A stretch of 32,897 nt of DNA. Source: Candidatus Sumerlaeota bacterium (GTDB lineage: Bacteria; Sumerlaeota; Sumerlaeia; JAPLSS01). A model generated the notes under the pieces. The model saw only the letters and a list, made by a program, of their open reading frames with translations, was not told where the DNA came from and did not search any database. The position numbers and the translations under genes are program-made. Below, piece by piece: positions 8,755 through 17,119 of the stretch. Position 1 is the first letter of the stretch; every line of letters starts with the position of its first letter. The stretch is taken from contig JAPLSS010000758.1 of the NCBI GenBank assembly GCA_026398515.1, positions 1 through 32,897 of the forward strand. Direction: 5' to 3'.

Positions 8755-10263
8755 TCACGGCGTTTCTCCGGCCGTCGCTTCGGCGGGGTTCATTTCCAGG
8801 AACAGCTGGTGGGCGGCATTCCAAAGCGCATTCCGCGAAGACATTTCCGGAATATATCCCCACCAGAACCCGCCCAGAATGCTGTTCTCGTAGCCGGCGG
8901 CGGCGGCGTAATGCCAGCGGAGAAACTCCGGGCGCGTATCCTCCGGCGCCGCCGCTGCATTGCCCCACCACCAGACGCGATCCGTTCGAGGCAGCCAATA
9001 GTCCAATTCCCCAACGCCGATCTTCCCGTCGGGGAAGGCGTTCTGGAGGCGAGTCATGAGTTCATCAAAACACACGGGGCCCAGGGGGTACCCTTCGGGA
9101 TACATGCTGACCAGCCAGAGATCGACGTTGCGCGTCAGAACGGCCGAAGAACGCGCCGCGTGATTGATATAATCAAAGGTGGTATAGGCGCCGTTGCCTT
9201 TCTTGCCGTATCCCGTTCCGAGTTGCCAGAAGAGAACCACGGCGATCCGCGACGCGGGGGCATTGCGCTTGATGTAGTCCGCGGCGTATTCCATCTTCTC
9301 GATCATCTGGGGAAACGGCTCCATGTTGACTTCGTTTCCGATTTCATAAGCGTCAACCTTGTCTCCGAAGGCGTCGACGTAGTCCCTGACCCGCTGGTTC
9401 GACTGGTCGAGCGACGTTTTCTTATTGTCCACCGAATCGAGAATCTGAAGGAGGATATGAATCCGGCGCGATCGGGCTTCGGCGATGATCGGTTGATAAT
9501 AAGACGGCTTGTTCCGCTTGTCGCAGACCAGGCGAATCCATCCTTTGTCCGACGGGGCGACCAGCTCCTGAATGGGAAGAAGATATTTCGCGTTGTCTTT
9601 CGCGACGCGGTCGATCGTGAATCCCCAGCACAGGCCCTGTCCGCCAATGGCGCGCGAACGCTGAACGCCGTAGTCCCGCAGGAGAAGGTTGTACGCCTGC
9701 AGGAAGCGGTCCAGGGCAACTTGGCCGCACTTCCCCTTGTCCGAATCCGATGGCGCCGCGTCCGCCTGCCGCAGCAACGATTCGCCTTCCGAACGCAGCG
9801 TCGCAAACGCGGCGCTTTGCGCGTAGTCCGGCCTGGCCTTCAGCGCGTCGCCGAGTCGTCTCCGAGTATCCTTGGCCGCCTGCAGGTTGAAGAGGATTGA
9901 CGCGTCGGACTCCCACCCTTTCCCCTCATTGTCCAGAAGCAGGTTGTTGTATCCCGTGTTTTCCGTCGGCCAGGCGACGCTGAGAAGGCAACGGCCCTTC
10001 GCCTCGAACGCCAGGTTGCCGCCGATCGCGTGGAGCGGCTGCATGGCCAGGCAGTCGTAGCTGTCCGCCTGCAACAGGCAATCCGTATCCCACCCCTTGT
10101 GGAGCGCGCAGTTGGAGACGGCCTTGAACCGCGCGAAATCGCACGAGGCGCCCTCGCCGTTCTCATCGAACGCCTGGAGCGTGACGGTTCCCGCGCGCGC
10201 CGCGCAAACCGTCGCCGCCTCGACCATCGCGAGGGCCAGCAGCCAGCGTTTCGGACATGTCAT
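8755..10263 (-). CDS. Secreted clan GH-A glycoside hydrolase-like protein
   Basis: A 502-residue exported protein. It has a signal peptide (about 1-25, ending CAARAG), an N-terminal domain (to about 160) that looks like a beta-sandwich with KGWDTDC and WPTENTGYNNL, a helical linker (about 160-210), and a TIM barrel. Acid/base Glu311 is in YEIGNEVN and nucleophile Glu419 in GVGELDYWLP, followed by a Trp-rich WWWGN and GGFWWGY. This pattern fits GH39, GH53 or GH5-like enzymes; I cannot separate them. The start at 10263 is chosen because it puts the signal peptide at the N-terminus; a GTG at 10302 is the alternative. The gene converges on the esterase gene with 58 bases between them. Confidence 0.75.
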   Translation of the reverse strand: MTCPKRWLLALAMVEAATVCAARAGTVTLQAFDENGEGASCDFARFKAVSNCALHKGWDTDCLLQADSYDCLAMQPLHAIGGNLAFEAKGRCLLSVAWPTENTGYNNLLLDNEGKGWESDASILFNLQAAKDTRRRLGDALKARPDYAQSAAFATLRSEGESLLRQADAAPSDSDKGKCGQVALDRFLQAYNLLLRDYGVQRSRAIGGQGLCWGFTIDRVAKDNAKYLLPIQELVAPSDKGWIRLVCDKRNKPSYYQPIIAEARSRRIHILLQILDSVDNKKTSLDQSNQRVRDYVDAFGDKVDAYEIGNEVNMEPFPQMIEKMEYAADYIKRNAPASRIAVVLFWQLGTGYGKKGNGAYTTFDYINHAARSSAVLTRNVDLWLVSMYPEGYPLGPVCFDELMTRLQNAFPDGKIGVGELDYWLPRTDRVWWWGNAAAAPEDTRPEFLRWHYAAAAGYENSILGGFWWGYIPEMSSRNALWNAAHQLFLEMNPAEATAGETP

Positions 10264-10376
10264 CTTGGAGCCCGCCGTGTAAAGATGATGCGTTGGCAAC
10301 ACGTGTCATATTCCAGGATCTAAGTACGCCCATTGCAAAATATGGTCACGAATTTCCGTATTCCCAAAGGGGAATG

Positions 10377-10556
10377 ATATGAATAGCCGTGGGCGTCAGC
10401 CCACGGACACGCGCCCGCCGAGGTCTCGACCCTGGAGGGGTCGAATAAGGCCGTTCGCCGCATTGTTCGACCCCTTCAGGGTCGGTTTCGTTGTTGGTCG
10501 CTGTTCCGCGGGCTGGCGCCCACGGCTATTCATATTCAACCCCTTGCGGGGTTACA
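10377..10556. repeat. Nested palindrome element, 180 bp
   Basis: The outer arms 10377-10407 and 10505-10535 are inverted copies of 31 bp with two mismatches. Inside, 10427-10443 and 10468-10484 form a second inverted pair of 17 bp with one mismatch, and each of these is also close to self-complementary (CGACCC...GGGTCG). Right of the outer arm lies AACCCC-TTGC-GGGGTT (10538-10553). The element occupies most of the 393-bp gap between two minus-strand genes. I see no gene in the rest of that gap (10264-10376 and 10557-10656). Confidence 0.85.
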
Positions 10557-10656
10557 AAACCAAACCTCAGTGTCGGCCAAATCGCTTTTCCCTAAAACAC
10601 ATGACCGAACTTTCCACCACGAGTACTAGGTTTTTGCCTTGGACTCCCACAGGGCG

Positions 10657-13041
10657 TCACGCGCCGTATTCCGTGCGCGCGATGATCTCGTCCTGCAACT
10701 TGCGATCGAGATTGCGAAAGTACTCGGAGTAGCCCGCCACGCGGACGATCAGGTTGCGGTGGCGGTCGGGATGCTCCTGAGCCTCCAGCAGGGTTTCGCG
10801 ATCGACGAACGTCAGTTGCGTCTGGCAGCCGCCCTTCTCGATGTAGGTCTTCAGAAGCGCCTTCAGATTCGCGCCGCCAGTCTTTCCGGGCACAAGCCCC
10901 GGGCTCAGCCGCATGTTGAACGCGCAGGCGCCGCTCATCCGATGGTGCCCCAGGGACGTCACCGAGTGAATGAGCGCCGTCGGGCCGCGGCTGTCCTTGC
11001 CGGGGCTGGGCCCGATGCCGTTGCTGACCGTTTCGCCCTTCCGCCGTCCGTTGGCCGTCGCCAGCACGCCTTCGCCCTGGCTGACGTGTCCGGTGTAGCT
11101 GAACATGACGGTGACGAAGGGGCCGGCGACGGAGCCGTCGTTGCAGCCGTGGACGGCGTCGGTGTAGGCGGCGAAGACGCGCTGGGCGATCGAGTCCACC
11201 TCGGGGTCGTCGTTGCCGAAGCACGGCATGCGCCGCTCGATTTCCGTGCGCAGCGCCTCGTGGCCTTGAAAGTCGTTCTTCAGAATCTCCCACAGCTCGG
11301 AAAGGCGCAGACGCTTCTCGTCGAACACGAGCTTCTTGATCGCCGCCAGCGAATCGGCGACGGTGGCGATGCCGGAGCTGCTCACGGGCCGGATCGGCGG
11401 GAAACGGCTTCCGCCCTGATACATGTCAAGGCCCCGCTCCAAGCAATCGTCGATCAGGGCCGATCCGAAGGGGTCGAGGCGATGACTGTCCCCCCGCCGT
11501 TCTTGCTCCCGGACGCTCTCCAGGTTGCGCCGGGCCGCGTCCTGAATCTGCGCGATGTAGGCGTCGAGGAACTGCTCGAAGGTGTCGAAGGAATCAAGCG
11601 GAGAGATCGCGGCGGCGCCGTCTCCGCCGCCGGCGCGTTCGGCGTCGCGGAACGTTTGCTCCAGTATGGGTGCCAGGGGGATGGCGCCGGCGCCCGCCCA
11701 GTGGCCGGTCTGCCCCTGGATCATCATCTCCACGCAGCCCATGTTGTAATAGTCGCGCGCCGCCTCGACAGGCAGCCCGAGCCGCTGGAAACTCGGAATC
11801 CACGTCTCGTCGTTGAGGAGCATCGGATGCCCGCCGCCCGACCGGATCGTCTCCACGATTTCGTCCCACAGCCACTCCGGCGTGGCGCGACTCACCCGCA
11901 CCGAGAGGTTGGGATACGGCTCGTGCAGCTCCCGGCAGACTTCGAGGCACAGGCGGGTCAGTTCGTTGGCGCCGTAAGAGCCATCGGGCCGCGTCCCCGC
12001 GAGGCAGAGGCTTTGCACCGTGCGCATGTGGGGCTCGTTTACTTTCAGCCACAGGCAACTAAGCAGTTCCTTCGCCTCGTCGCGGGTGATCGCTCCCCGC
12101 GCCAGGTCCCGCGCGTAGAAGGGATGCATGTACTGGTCGAAGCGGGCAAAGGAAAGCGCCGCACCGTCGCCGACATTGGCGATCACGTGCACGAGCCACA
12201 CCAACTGAATGGCCTCGCGGAAACTCTCCGGCGGGCCCTCGGCGACCCGGCCGCAGACGTCGGCCATCTCGCTCAGCTCCGCCGCGCGGGCCGCATCCAC
12301 CCCGGCGCTCTTGCGCTCCCGAAGCAGCGTGTCGGCATAGCGCCGGATGAAGCGAATGGCGGCTTCGACGGCGATGCGCGTCGAATCGTAGAAGACACGC
12401 GTCTCCTCGTCCCGGGCTTCGCCGAGGCGCGTGAGAATCTCCCGGCGAATGGCGCCCAGCCCCCGGCGCGCCGACTTGCCGTAGTTCAGATCGCAGTGGT
12501 TCGCCGCCGCCCACGGCAATTCCCGCATCAGCCGCTTCTCTTCGCGGAAATTGAACTGAAAATGCTCCTCCAGCAACAATCCGATTTCGCGGTGATCGAC
12601 GTCCCGCGCGCCGGCATAGCGTTCGTCCATCTCGGCGATCAGGCGCTGAAGGTCCTGAAACGCGATGCTAGCGTCGTAATGGTCGCGCAGCATCAGGCTG
12701 CCCCAGCGCCTGCCCCCGTGGGCTTGCCCGGTTTCCCGCTTGCGCCGGCGGTACTGCTCGATGGTCTCGATGGCCTCTATCCGGCGCCCCTCGTACGGCG
12801 GCAGCCCCTCGGCCACCGGCCACATGCCCACGATGGAGCCGGCCAGCCGCTCGTGCGGCAGCACGGCCTGCGCCACGTGGTCCAGCAGATGGGCGAAGGC
12901 CTTGGCGCGGCGCAGGGGCCGCGGCTCTCCCACGGTTTCCTGGAGCGACTCGGCCACCAGCCCATACAGCGCGCTACGGCGGACGCCGGCGTCGTTGAGG
13001 CCGTGGATGTGTTGCTGGAGTTTCTCGATGCGTTCGTTCAT
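10657..13041 (-). CDS. Glycyl radical enzyme (PFL/dehydratase-like, substrate unknown)
   Basis: A 794-residue member of the pyruvate formate-lyase/glycerol dehydratase family of anaerobic radical enzymes. The thiyl-radical cysteine is Cys436 in YYNMGCVEMM, followed by the Glu438 typical of eliminating dehydratases. The glycyl radical site is Gly770 in RVAGYSEYF, 24 residues from the C-terminus as usual. The G-C-x-E pattern argues against pyruvate formate-lyase, which has Cys-Cys. The sequence does not match choline lyase, benzylsuccinate synthase or hydroxyproline dehydratase closely enough to call. The start at 13041 gives the family-typical MNERIEKLQ; an ATG at 13068 has no ribosome-binding site. 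No radical SAM activating enzyme is in the window. The gene is the last of a four-gene minus-strand run after HEPN, MNT and an FGGY kinase. Confidence 0.9.
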   Translation of the reverse strand: MNERIEKLQQHIHGLNDAGVRRSALYGLVAESLQETVGEPRPLRRAKAFAHLLDHVAQAVLPHERLAGSIVGMWPVAEGLPPYEGRRIEAIETIEQYRRRKRETGQAHGGRRWGSLMLRDHYDASIAFQDLQRLIAEMDERYAGARDVDHREIGLLLEEHFQFNFREEKRLMRELPWAAANHCDLNYGKSARRGLGAIRREILTRLGEARDEETRVFYDSTRIAVEAAIRFIRRYADTLLRERKSAGVDAARAAELSEMADVCGRVAEGPPESFREAIQLVWLVHVIANVGDGAALSFARFDQYMHPFYARDLARGAITRDEAKELLSCLWLKVNEPHMRTVQSLCLAGTRPDGSYGANELTRLCLEVCRELHEPYPNLSVRVSRATPEWLWDEIVETIRSGGGHPMLLNDETWIPSFQRLGLPVEAARDYYNMGCVEMMIQGQTGHWAGAGAIPLAPILEQTFRDAERAGGGDGAAAISPLDSFDTFEQFLDAYIAQIQDAARRNLESVREQERRGDSHRLDPFGSALIDDCLERGLDMYQGGSRFPPIRPVSSSGIATVADSLAAIKKLVFDEKRLRLSELWEILKNDFQGHEALRTEIERRMPCFGNDDPEVDSIAQRVFAAYTDAVHGCNDGSVAGPFVTVMFSYTGHVSQGEGVLATANGRRKGETVSNGIGPSPGKDSRGPTALIHSVTSLGHHRMSGACAFNMRLSPGLVPGKTGGANLKALLKTYIEKGGCQTQLTFVDRETLLEAQEHPDRHRNLIVRVAGYSEYFRNLDRKLQDEIIARTEYGA

Positions 13042-13071
13042 GACGCTTCCCACCAATGAAACAACCATTTT

Positions 13072-13494
13072 CTATTCTTGTTTAGAGAATTCGCGCGGAA
13101 TGCGCCTCTGGACTTCAGCCTTGACATCTTCCGCCCACTCCAGGGCTTGGCGGGCCTCGGCCAGGGTCAGGTCGGGAAGATCTCCGGGATAGCGGTATTC
13201 AGAAGCGAATATGGAAAGCCGGATTGCCTTTTGCAGCGGGGCAGGAGGCTGCCCTTCCGGCCAGTCGACCAATTCGATCAGTTTTCGGATGTCATGTGTC
13301 TTGGGAAACTCTCGTTCCAACCAGACCAGGAGAGCCTTTATGGCCTTTTCCGCCGCTTGTTGGGCATGGAAAGCCGAACCAAACGCGAATTCGGTCGGCC
13401 CCGAGAGCAAACTGCGCGCCATACCCAGGTCCGCCTCCGCTTTGGAGATCCATTGCCGAACGAATCTTCGTTTGACTTCCTCAGGCGGCCTCAT
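13072..13494 (-). CDS. HEPN domain protein (toxin half of an MNT/HEPN pair)
   Basis: A 140-residue all-helical HEPN protein. It has WISKAEADLGMAR (15-27), the core helix FHAQQAAEKAIKALL (42-56), THDIRKLIEL (66-75) and SEYRYPGD (98-105), the YP signature of this subfamily. In related pairs the HEPN protein is an RNase-type toxin and the MNT protein modifies and silences it. Here the classical R-x4-6-H RNase motif is not obvious, so nuclease activity is uncertain. Its start overlaps the end of the MNT gene by 14 bases, showing translational coupling, and it is followed after 30 bases by the glycyl radical enzyme. Confidence 0.85.
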   Translation of the reverse strand: MRPPEEVKRRFVRQWISKAEADLGMARSLLSGPTEFAFGSAFHAQQAAEKAIKALLVWLEREFPKTHDIRKLIELVDWPEGQPPAPLQKAIRLSIFASEYRYPGDLPDLTLAEARQALEWAEDVKAEVQRRIPREFSKQE

Positions 13495-13807
13495 AGATCA
13501 CCCTTCCATACTTGGAAGCCGGATAGGCGATTCCTCCGATCACATTCCGCGTTTCTTCGAAACGCTCCACGCTCATGACGATCACATCCACCGGGACGGG
13601 GACGCCGACTAGGTTCTCGTGAATGCCAACCGCTTCAGCCCGCGGGTCTTCCACCTCGCGCATGAGGACGAGCAGATCAACATCGCTGTCGGACGTCATG
13701 TCGCCGCGCGCGGCTGACCCAAACAGGATGATCCGCGCGGGCTGGCTTCGCTTGACTATGCGATGGGTGATGTCCTCTAGAATCTGGCGCAGATTGCCGT
13801 CTGTCAT
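13481..13807 (-). CDS. Minimal nucleotidyltransferase (MNT), antitoxin-like
   Basis: A 108-residue polymerase-beta-fold nucleotidyltransferase. The active site is visible: Gly30-Ser31 in LFGSAARGD, Asp42 and Asp44 in SDSDVDLLV, and the third acidic residue Asp74 in VPVDVIVM. MNT proteins paired with HEPN partners AMPylate or otherwise neutralise them. The first gene of the coupled pair, it has GGAGG upstream of the ATG. It lies 132 bases downstream of the FGGY kinase and on the same strand, so the pair may be read with the metabolic genes or have its own promoter; I see no strong promoter in the gap. Confidence 0.88.
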   Translation of the reverse strand: MTDGNLRQILEDITHRIVKRSQPARIILFGSAARGDMTSDSDVDLLVLMREVEDPRAEAVGIHENLVGVPVPVDVIVMSVERFEETRNVIGGIAYPASKYGRVIYEAA

Positions 13808-13939
13808 TCCGCAAGCCTCCGCCCATTAACTTGCCAGCTTCCGCCCATGTGATCAAGTGAGTTCGTGCCGTCGCCTTCCTGCTTGCGACTTTCGGCCTCC
13901 CGATCGCAATCCGCCGGAAAAACGTGGCCCCCGACTCTC

Positions 13940-15436
13940 CTAACGTTTGATCGCCCACATCGGATACACCGGCCGAAGGGCGGGATAGAGGGCGCGATAG
14001 ATGGAATACGGGCGCGAGTAGCGCTCCACGCCCTCGGGCTCCGGCCGCGTCTCCTCGACCACCGTGATCCCCCGAACGCCTTCCGGAATGCTCGCGAACA
14101 TGCCCACGCCGACGCCGGCGGCGATGGCGGCCCCCACCGAGGTGGCGTCGGCCGCCTGGGTGGACACCGTGTGAAGGCGGACGTTGCACACGTCGGCCAG
14201 AATCCGCCGCATGGCTTCCGATTGCGCTCCGCCCCCGATCAAGCGCAACACCGCCAAGTCGTCGTCGGATTCCCGAAGCGCATCCAGGACGCTGCGCAAG
14301 GCATAACAAACGCCCTCCTGCACCGCCCGGATCAGATGACAGCGCTCGTGAAGGGGAAGCAAGCCGACAAACGCGCCATTGGCCCGAGGGTCCCAGATGG
14401 GCGAGCGCTCGCCGTCGAGATAGGGAAGGAAGATCAGTCCCTGGCAGCCGGGTTCCGCGCGCGCGCAGGCCTCGGTCAGCGCGTCGTAGTCCGCTCCGAA
14501 CAGGTTCAGCACCCACTGGAGCGAGCGGCCGGCGGCCTGGATCGTGCCGAACACGCCGCAGGTCTCGCCGTCGAGCGACAGGATGTTGAACACCCTCCGT
14601 TGCTCGTCGAGGAACGGCTGTTCCCGCGTGCGGGCGAGCCAGGCCGTCGTGCCGATGCAGCAATAGGCGTCGCCGGGCTGGACGGCCCCCGCGCCGACGG
14701 TGGCGCACGAGCCGTCGCCCCCGCCGGCGACGACCGGAATCCCGGAGGGCAGGCCCAGGGCCTGGGCGCTCGAATCGGTCAGGCGGCCCACCACGTCGGT
14801 GGACTTGTGAATCGCCGGCAGTTTGCGCGGGTCCAGGCCGACTTCCTGAAGGATGCCGACGGCGTAAGCCCGGTTGCGAATGTCGAGCAGTTGGGCGTGG
14901 GAGGCGTCGGAGAAGTCGGTCGTATCGAAGCCTCCGGTGAGCCGGCCCACCACGAAATCCTTCGACTGGAGGAAAAACGCGGTCCGGGCGTATTCCTCAG
15001 GGGCGTGGCGCCGCACCCACAGCGCCTTGCACAGGGGCGAGCGCGGATCGAGGACGCATCCCGTGATACGATAGAGAGCCTCGTCTCCGAAGCGCTCGCG
15101 AACCTGGTCGCACTCCCGCGCCGCCCGGCCGTCGGAGTGGATCATGGCGGGCAGGAGCGGCTCGCCGGCGCGGTCGACGGGCAGGCAGCCGAGCATGTGT
15201 CCGCTGACCCCGATCGCCGCGATGGCGCGTCCGGCCTCCGGCCGGCGCTCCAGAAGCGCCTTGGTATTGCCGCAAACTCCCCGCCACCAGTCCCACGGGT
15301 CCTGTTCGGCCCAGCCCGGTTTTGGAGCGTGCGTCGCGATGGGGCGCGACTGGGAGTCTTCGATGGCGCCGTCGCGGCGAACGAGAGCGGTCTTGACCGC
15401 GCTGGTGCCGATGTCGTGGGCCAGGAGGTATTCCAT
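13940..15436 (-). CDS. FGGY-family sugar kinase, xylulokinase-like
   Basis: Predicted to phosphorylate a ketopentose or related sugar with ATP in the cytoplasm. The 498-residue protein has the N-terminal phosphate-binding HDIGTSAVKT (7-16), SDGRAA, the catalytic base Asp241 in AGGGDGSCATVGAG, the FLPYLDGERSPIWDP segment typical of xylulokinases, and the second-domain IGGGAQS. Length fits the family. The start at 15436 is set by GAGGGGTGG upstream and by the family-typical beginning; the upstream in-frame extension lacks a site. Substrate within FGGY is uncertain because xylulose, fuculose and erythritol kinases look alike. It heads the run kinase, MNT, HEPN, glycyl radical enzyme. Confidence 0.85.
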   Translation of the reverse strand: MEYLLAHDIGTSAVKTALVRRDGAIEDSQSRPIATHAPKPGWAEQDPWDWWRGVCGNTKALLERRPEAGRAIAAIGVSGHMLGCLPVDRAGEPLLPAMIHSDGRAARECDQVRERFGDEALYRITGCVLDPRSPLCKALWVRRHAPEEYARTAFFLQSKDFVVGRLTGGFDTTDFSDASHAQLLDIRNRAYAVGILQEVGLDPRKLPAIHKSTDVVGRLTDSSAQALGLPSGIPVVAGGGDGSCATVGAGAVQPGDAYCCIGTTAWLARTREQPFLDEQRRVFNILSLDGETCGVFGTIQAAGRSLQWVLNLFGADYDALTEACARAEPGCQGLIFLPYLDGERSPIWDPRANGAFVGLLPLHERCHLIRAVQEGVCYALRSVLDALRESDDDLAVLRLIGGGAQSEAMRRILADVCNVRLHTVSTQAADATSVGAAIAAGVGVGMFASIPEGVRGITVVEETRPEPEGVERYSRPYSIYRALYPALRPVYPMWAIKR

Positions 15437-15737
15437 GTCCACCCCTCGTTTCCCCGGTCTCAGGCAGCCCCGCCCCAGACGCCGGGCCTTCTTGGATTTC
15501 TGCATGGTGAGAAATCCGAGCTATCGCCTTCCGGCGGGCCATGCGACCGATGCGCGGCGTCGTACATAGCACGGCGCCGGGCATTTGGGCGAGCGCCATC
15601 TCGCCAGGCCGCGCAGGACATCGTGTTTAGGCCGCCGGCGTTGAGAAGGTTCGGGTGCATCCCGCGGTGTAGCTGATGCTTGTCGTCCATTCCGCTGTTT
15701 TGCCGGTGTGACACGATTCGCCGGCCAACGTTCTCTT
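15437..15737. other. Intergenic DNA without a recognisable gene
   Basis: This is the first part of the 902-bp gap between the FGGY kinase and the first pseudopilin. Frames on both strands are short, lack ribosome-binding sites and encode nothing recognisable. It should contain the kinase promoter, but I see no convincing boxes. Confidence 0.6.
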
Positions 15738-15945
15738 CGCCCCGCAGGGGCCGACCGCGCGTAGCCGGGGGCGCAGGCGAAGCCAAGCCCCCGGCAACGA
15801 TCGCCCCTGCCGGAGCCCCAACGGGGCGACAGATTCCCGCGGCATGACTTCTGTCGCCCCTTAGGGGCTTTCGGGTTGGAGGTGCGGTCCGGGGGCTTGG
15901 CTTCGCCTGCGCCCCCGGCTACGCGCTGTCGGCCCCTGCGGGGCG
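15738..15945. repeat. 208-bp nested palindrome with 57-bp arms
   Basis: Arms 15738-15794 and 15889-15945 are inverted copies of 57 bp with a single mismatch. The 94-bp centre holds a second inverted pair around GGGGCGACAG and CTGTCGCCCC, with flanking AGCCCC/GGGGCT. The whole is a palindrome inside a palindrome, and each arm itself contains short hairpins such as CCCCGCAGGGG. Too long for an ordinary terminator; best read as a composite dispersed repeat. Confidence 0.9.
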
Positions 15946-16010
15946 TCAACGATACGGCATTCCTGAATCCCGGCGCCGAGCTACGTGGCGGGACGCGCCC
16001 AACACGCTCC

Positions 16011-16225
16011 GGGTGCACGACATGAATGGGGGTTTCCGTCTCCGAAATGCAGATGCCTATGAAAAACCCCAATGAATCAGGGGGTCAGTTTCCTTGACTT
16101 GGAACGCGATGAGCACCCAGAGCGCCGATTTCCAGGGAAAACCAGGCTGTGTAGTAGAGCTTACAGTACAAGAGGCACGGGAATCCTAAGAGATCTGCGT
16201 AGACCCCCATTCATGTCGTGCACCC
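16011..16225. mobile_element. MITE-like element with 23-bp TIRs and 9-bp target duplication
   Basis: The element is 215 bp. Its ends 16011-16033 and 16203-16225 are perfect inverted repeats of 23 bp (outer end GGGTGCACGACATG). It is flanked on both sides by the direct repeat ACACGCTCC (16002-16010 and 16226-16234). Perfect terminal inverted repeats plus a target-site duplication are the mark of a transposed DNA element. It is too short to encode a transposase, so it is non-autonomous. A 9-bp duplication is usual for several IS families, including IS4-type and IS1, so the helper cannot be named. The right end lies 26 bases before the -35 box of the pseudopilin promoter. Confidence 0.85.
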
Positions 16226-16251
16226 ACACGCTCCGTCGGTCGCTTTCCTGA

Positions 16252-16280
16252 TTGACAAAATGCTTCCGGTGGGATAAAAG
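16252..16280 (+). promoter_or_regulatory. Sigma70-type promoter of the first pseudopilin gene
   Basis: Perfect -35 TTGACA (16252-16257), 17-base spacer, -10 TAAAAG (16275-16280). It is 58 bases upstream of the start codon and just beyond the MITE-like element. The second pseudopilin has a comparable promoter. Confidence 0.65.
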
Positions 16281-16338
16281 ACTCTTTGAGCGAAAGGAGT
16301 ATTTCGTCTCACGATTCTTTAGGCAGGAGGGGGAGAAG

Positions 16339-16995
16339 ATGTTGTGGACCGATGGAAAGTGGCGGGGGAGGGCCTTTACCCTGATTGAATTGCTGATCGT
16401 CGTGGCGATCATCGCCATTTTGGCGGCGATCGCGGTGCCGAACTTCCTCGAGGCGCAAGTTCGGTCGAAGGTGTCGCGGGCCAAGTCGGATCAGCGCTCG
16501 CTGGCCACCGCCATCGAAGCCTATGCCGTGGACTGGAACCGGGCGCCGGTGTCGAACAAGGAAGGAACGAAGACGGGGCCCGCCTGCGTGGCCTATACGG
16601 ACAAGAACTATTGGAGCAACATCTTGGCGCAGTCGAAACTGACGACTCCGGTGGCCTACATCAGCGCGATTCCCATGGACGTGTTCAAGTTCGCCGGCGT
16701 GGTCAATCTGAAGTCGGGAAATCCCGGCTACGGCGACTGGTTTGGGTATGAGACCTTCTTGTGCAATAATCTCAACAACAATCACAAGACGGCGCACGCG
16801 ATGGGCTACGCCTGGTCTCTGGAAAGCCCCGGCCCGTCGAGGAACACCGGGGGCAACGTCACGGGGATTCTTATTGGGGATCCCAACGCCAATCCGGGCA
16901 CGACGAGCTACGCCTACGATGCAACGAACGGAAAGGTGTCGTGGGGCTCTATCATCCGCACGATCAAGGGCATCTTCTCCGTGGCGGGGTCGTGA
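16339..16995 (+). CDS. Pseudopilin-like protein with prepilin methylation motif (copy 1)
   Basis: A 218-residue type IV pilin/type II secretion pseudopilin-like protein. The class III signal is RGRAFTLIELLIVVAII with the cleavage site before Phe13 and mature Glu5 at residue 17, followed by a hydrophobic helix to about residue 35. The residue before the cut is Ala12 rather than the usual Gly. The C-terminal part contains aromatic and Asn/Gly-rich segments and ends KGIFSVAGS. The start at 16339 follows GGAGGGGGAGAAG; the in-frame extension upstream lacks a site. It is a paralogue of the next gene (same N-terminus, same SWG-IRT-KGIFSV end). No other secretion or pilus gene is nearby, so these may be stand-alone surface or sheath proteins; function unknown. 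Confidence 0.88.
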   Translation: MLWTDGKWRGRAFTLIELLIVVAIIAILAAIAVPNFLEAQVRSKVSRAKSDQRSLATAIEAYAVDWNRAPVSNKEGTKTGPACVAYTDKNYWSNILAQSKLTTPVAYISAIPMDVFKFAGVVNLKSGNPGYGDWFGYETFLCNNLNNNHKTAHAMGYAWSLESPGPSRNTGGNVTGILIGDPNANPGTTSYAYDATNGKVSWGSIIRTIKGIFSVAGS

Positions 16996-17025
16996 TTCGC
17001 GCCGCAACGCGCTGGGTTGGACTTC

Positions 17026-17060
17026 AAGGGGGAAGCGGGCGAGCCGCTTCCCCCTTGTTG
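17026..17060 (+). terminator. Rho-independent-like terminator after pseudopilin 1
   Basis: Perfect 13-bp stem AAGGGGGAAGCGG / CCGCTTCCCCCTT with loop GCGAG (17026-17056), ending in TT then GTTG. The U-tract is weak, but position and its twin after the second pseudopilin support the call. Confidence 0.7.
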
Positions 17061-17119
17061 CGTTCAGGGCTTCCGTTGTCCTCCGAATGCCTTGCGGCGC
17101 ATGCGAATGCAAGATCCAA

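Noticed and set aside
10639-13059. 806-codon open frame opposite the glycyl radical enzyme, and similar long antisense frames at 615-1868, 5106-6536, 13865-15676 and 23634-25655
   Set aside because: They mirror well-supported genes, have Arg/Pro/Ala-rich compositions without domains, and arise because GC-rich codons suppress stops on the other strand.
13072-13807. Defence island centred on the MNT/HEPN pair
   Set aside because: No other defence, restriction or mobile gene surrounds it; its neighbours are metabolic.
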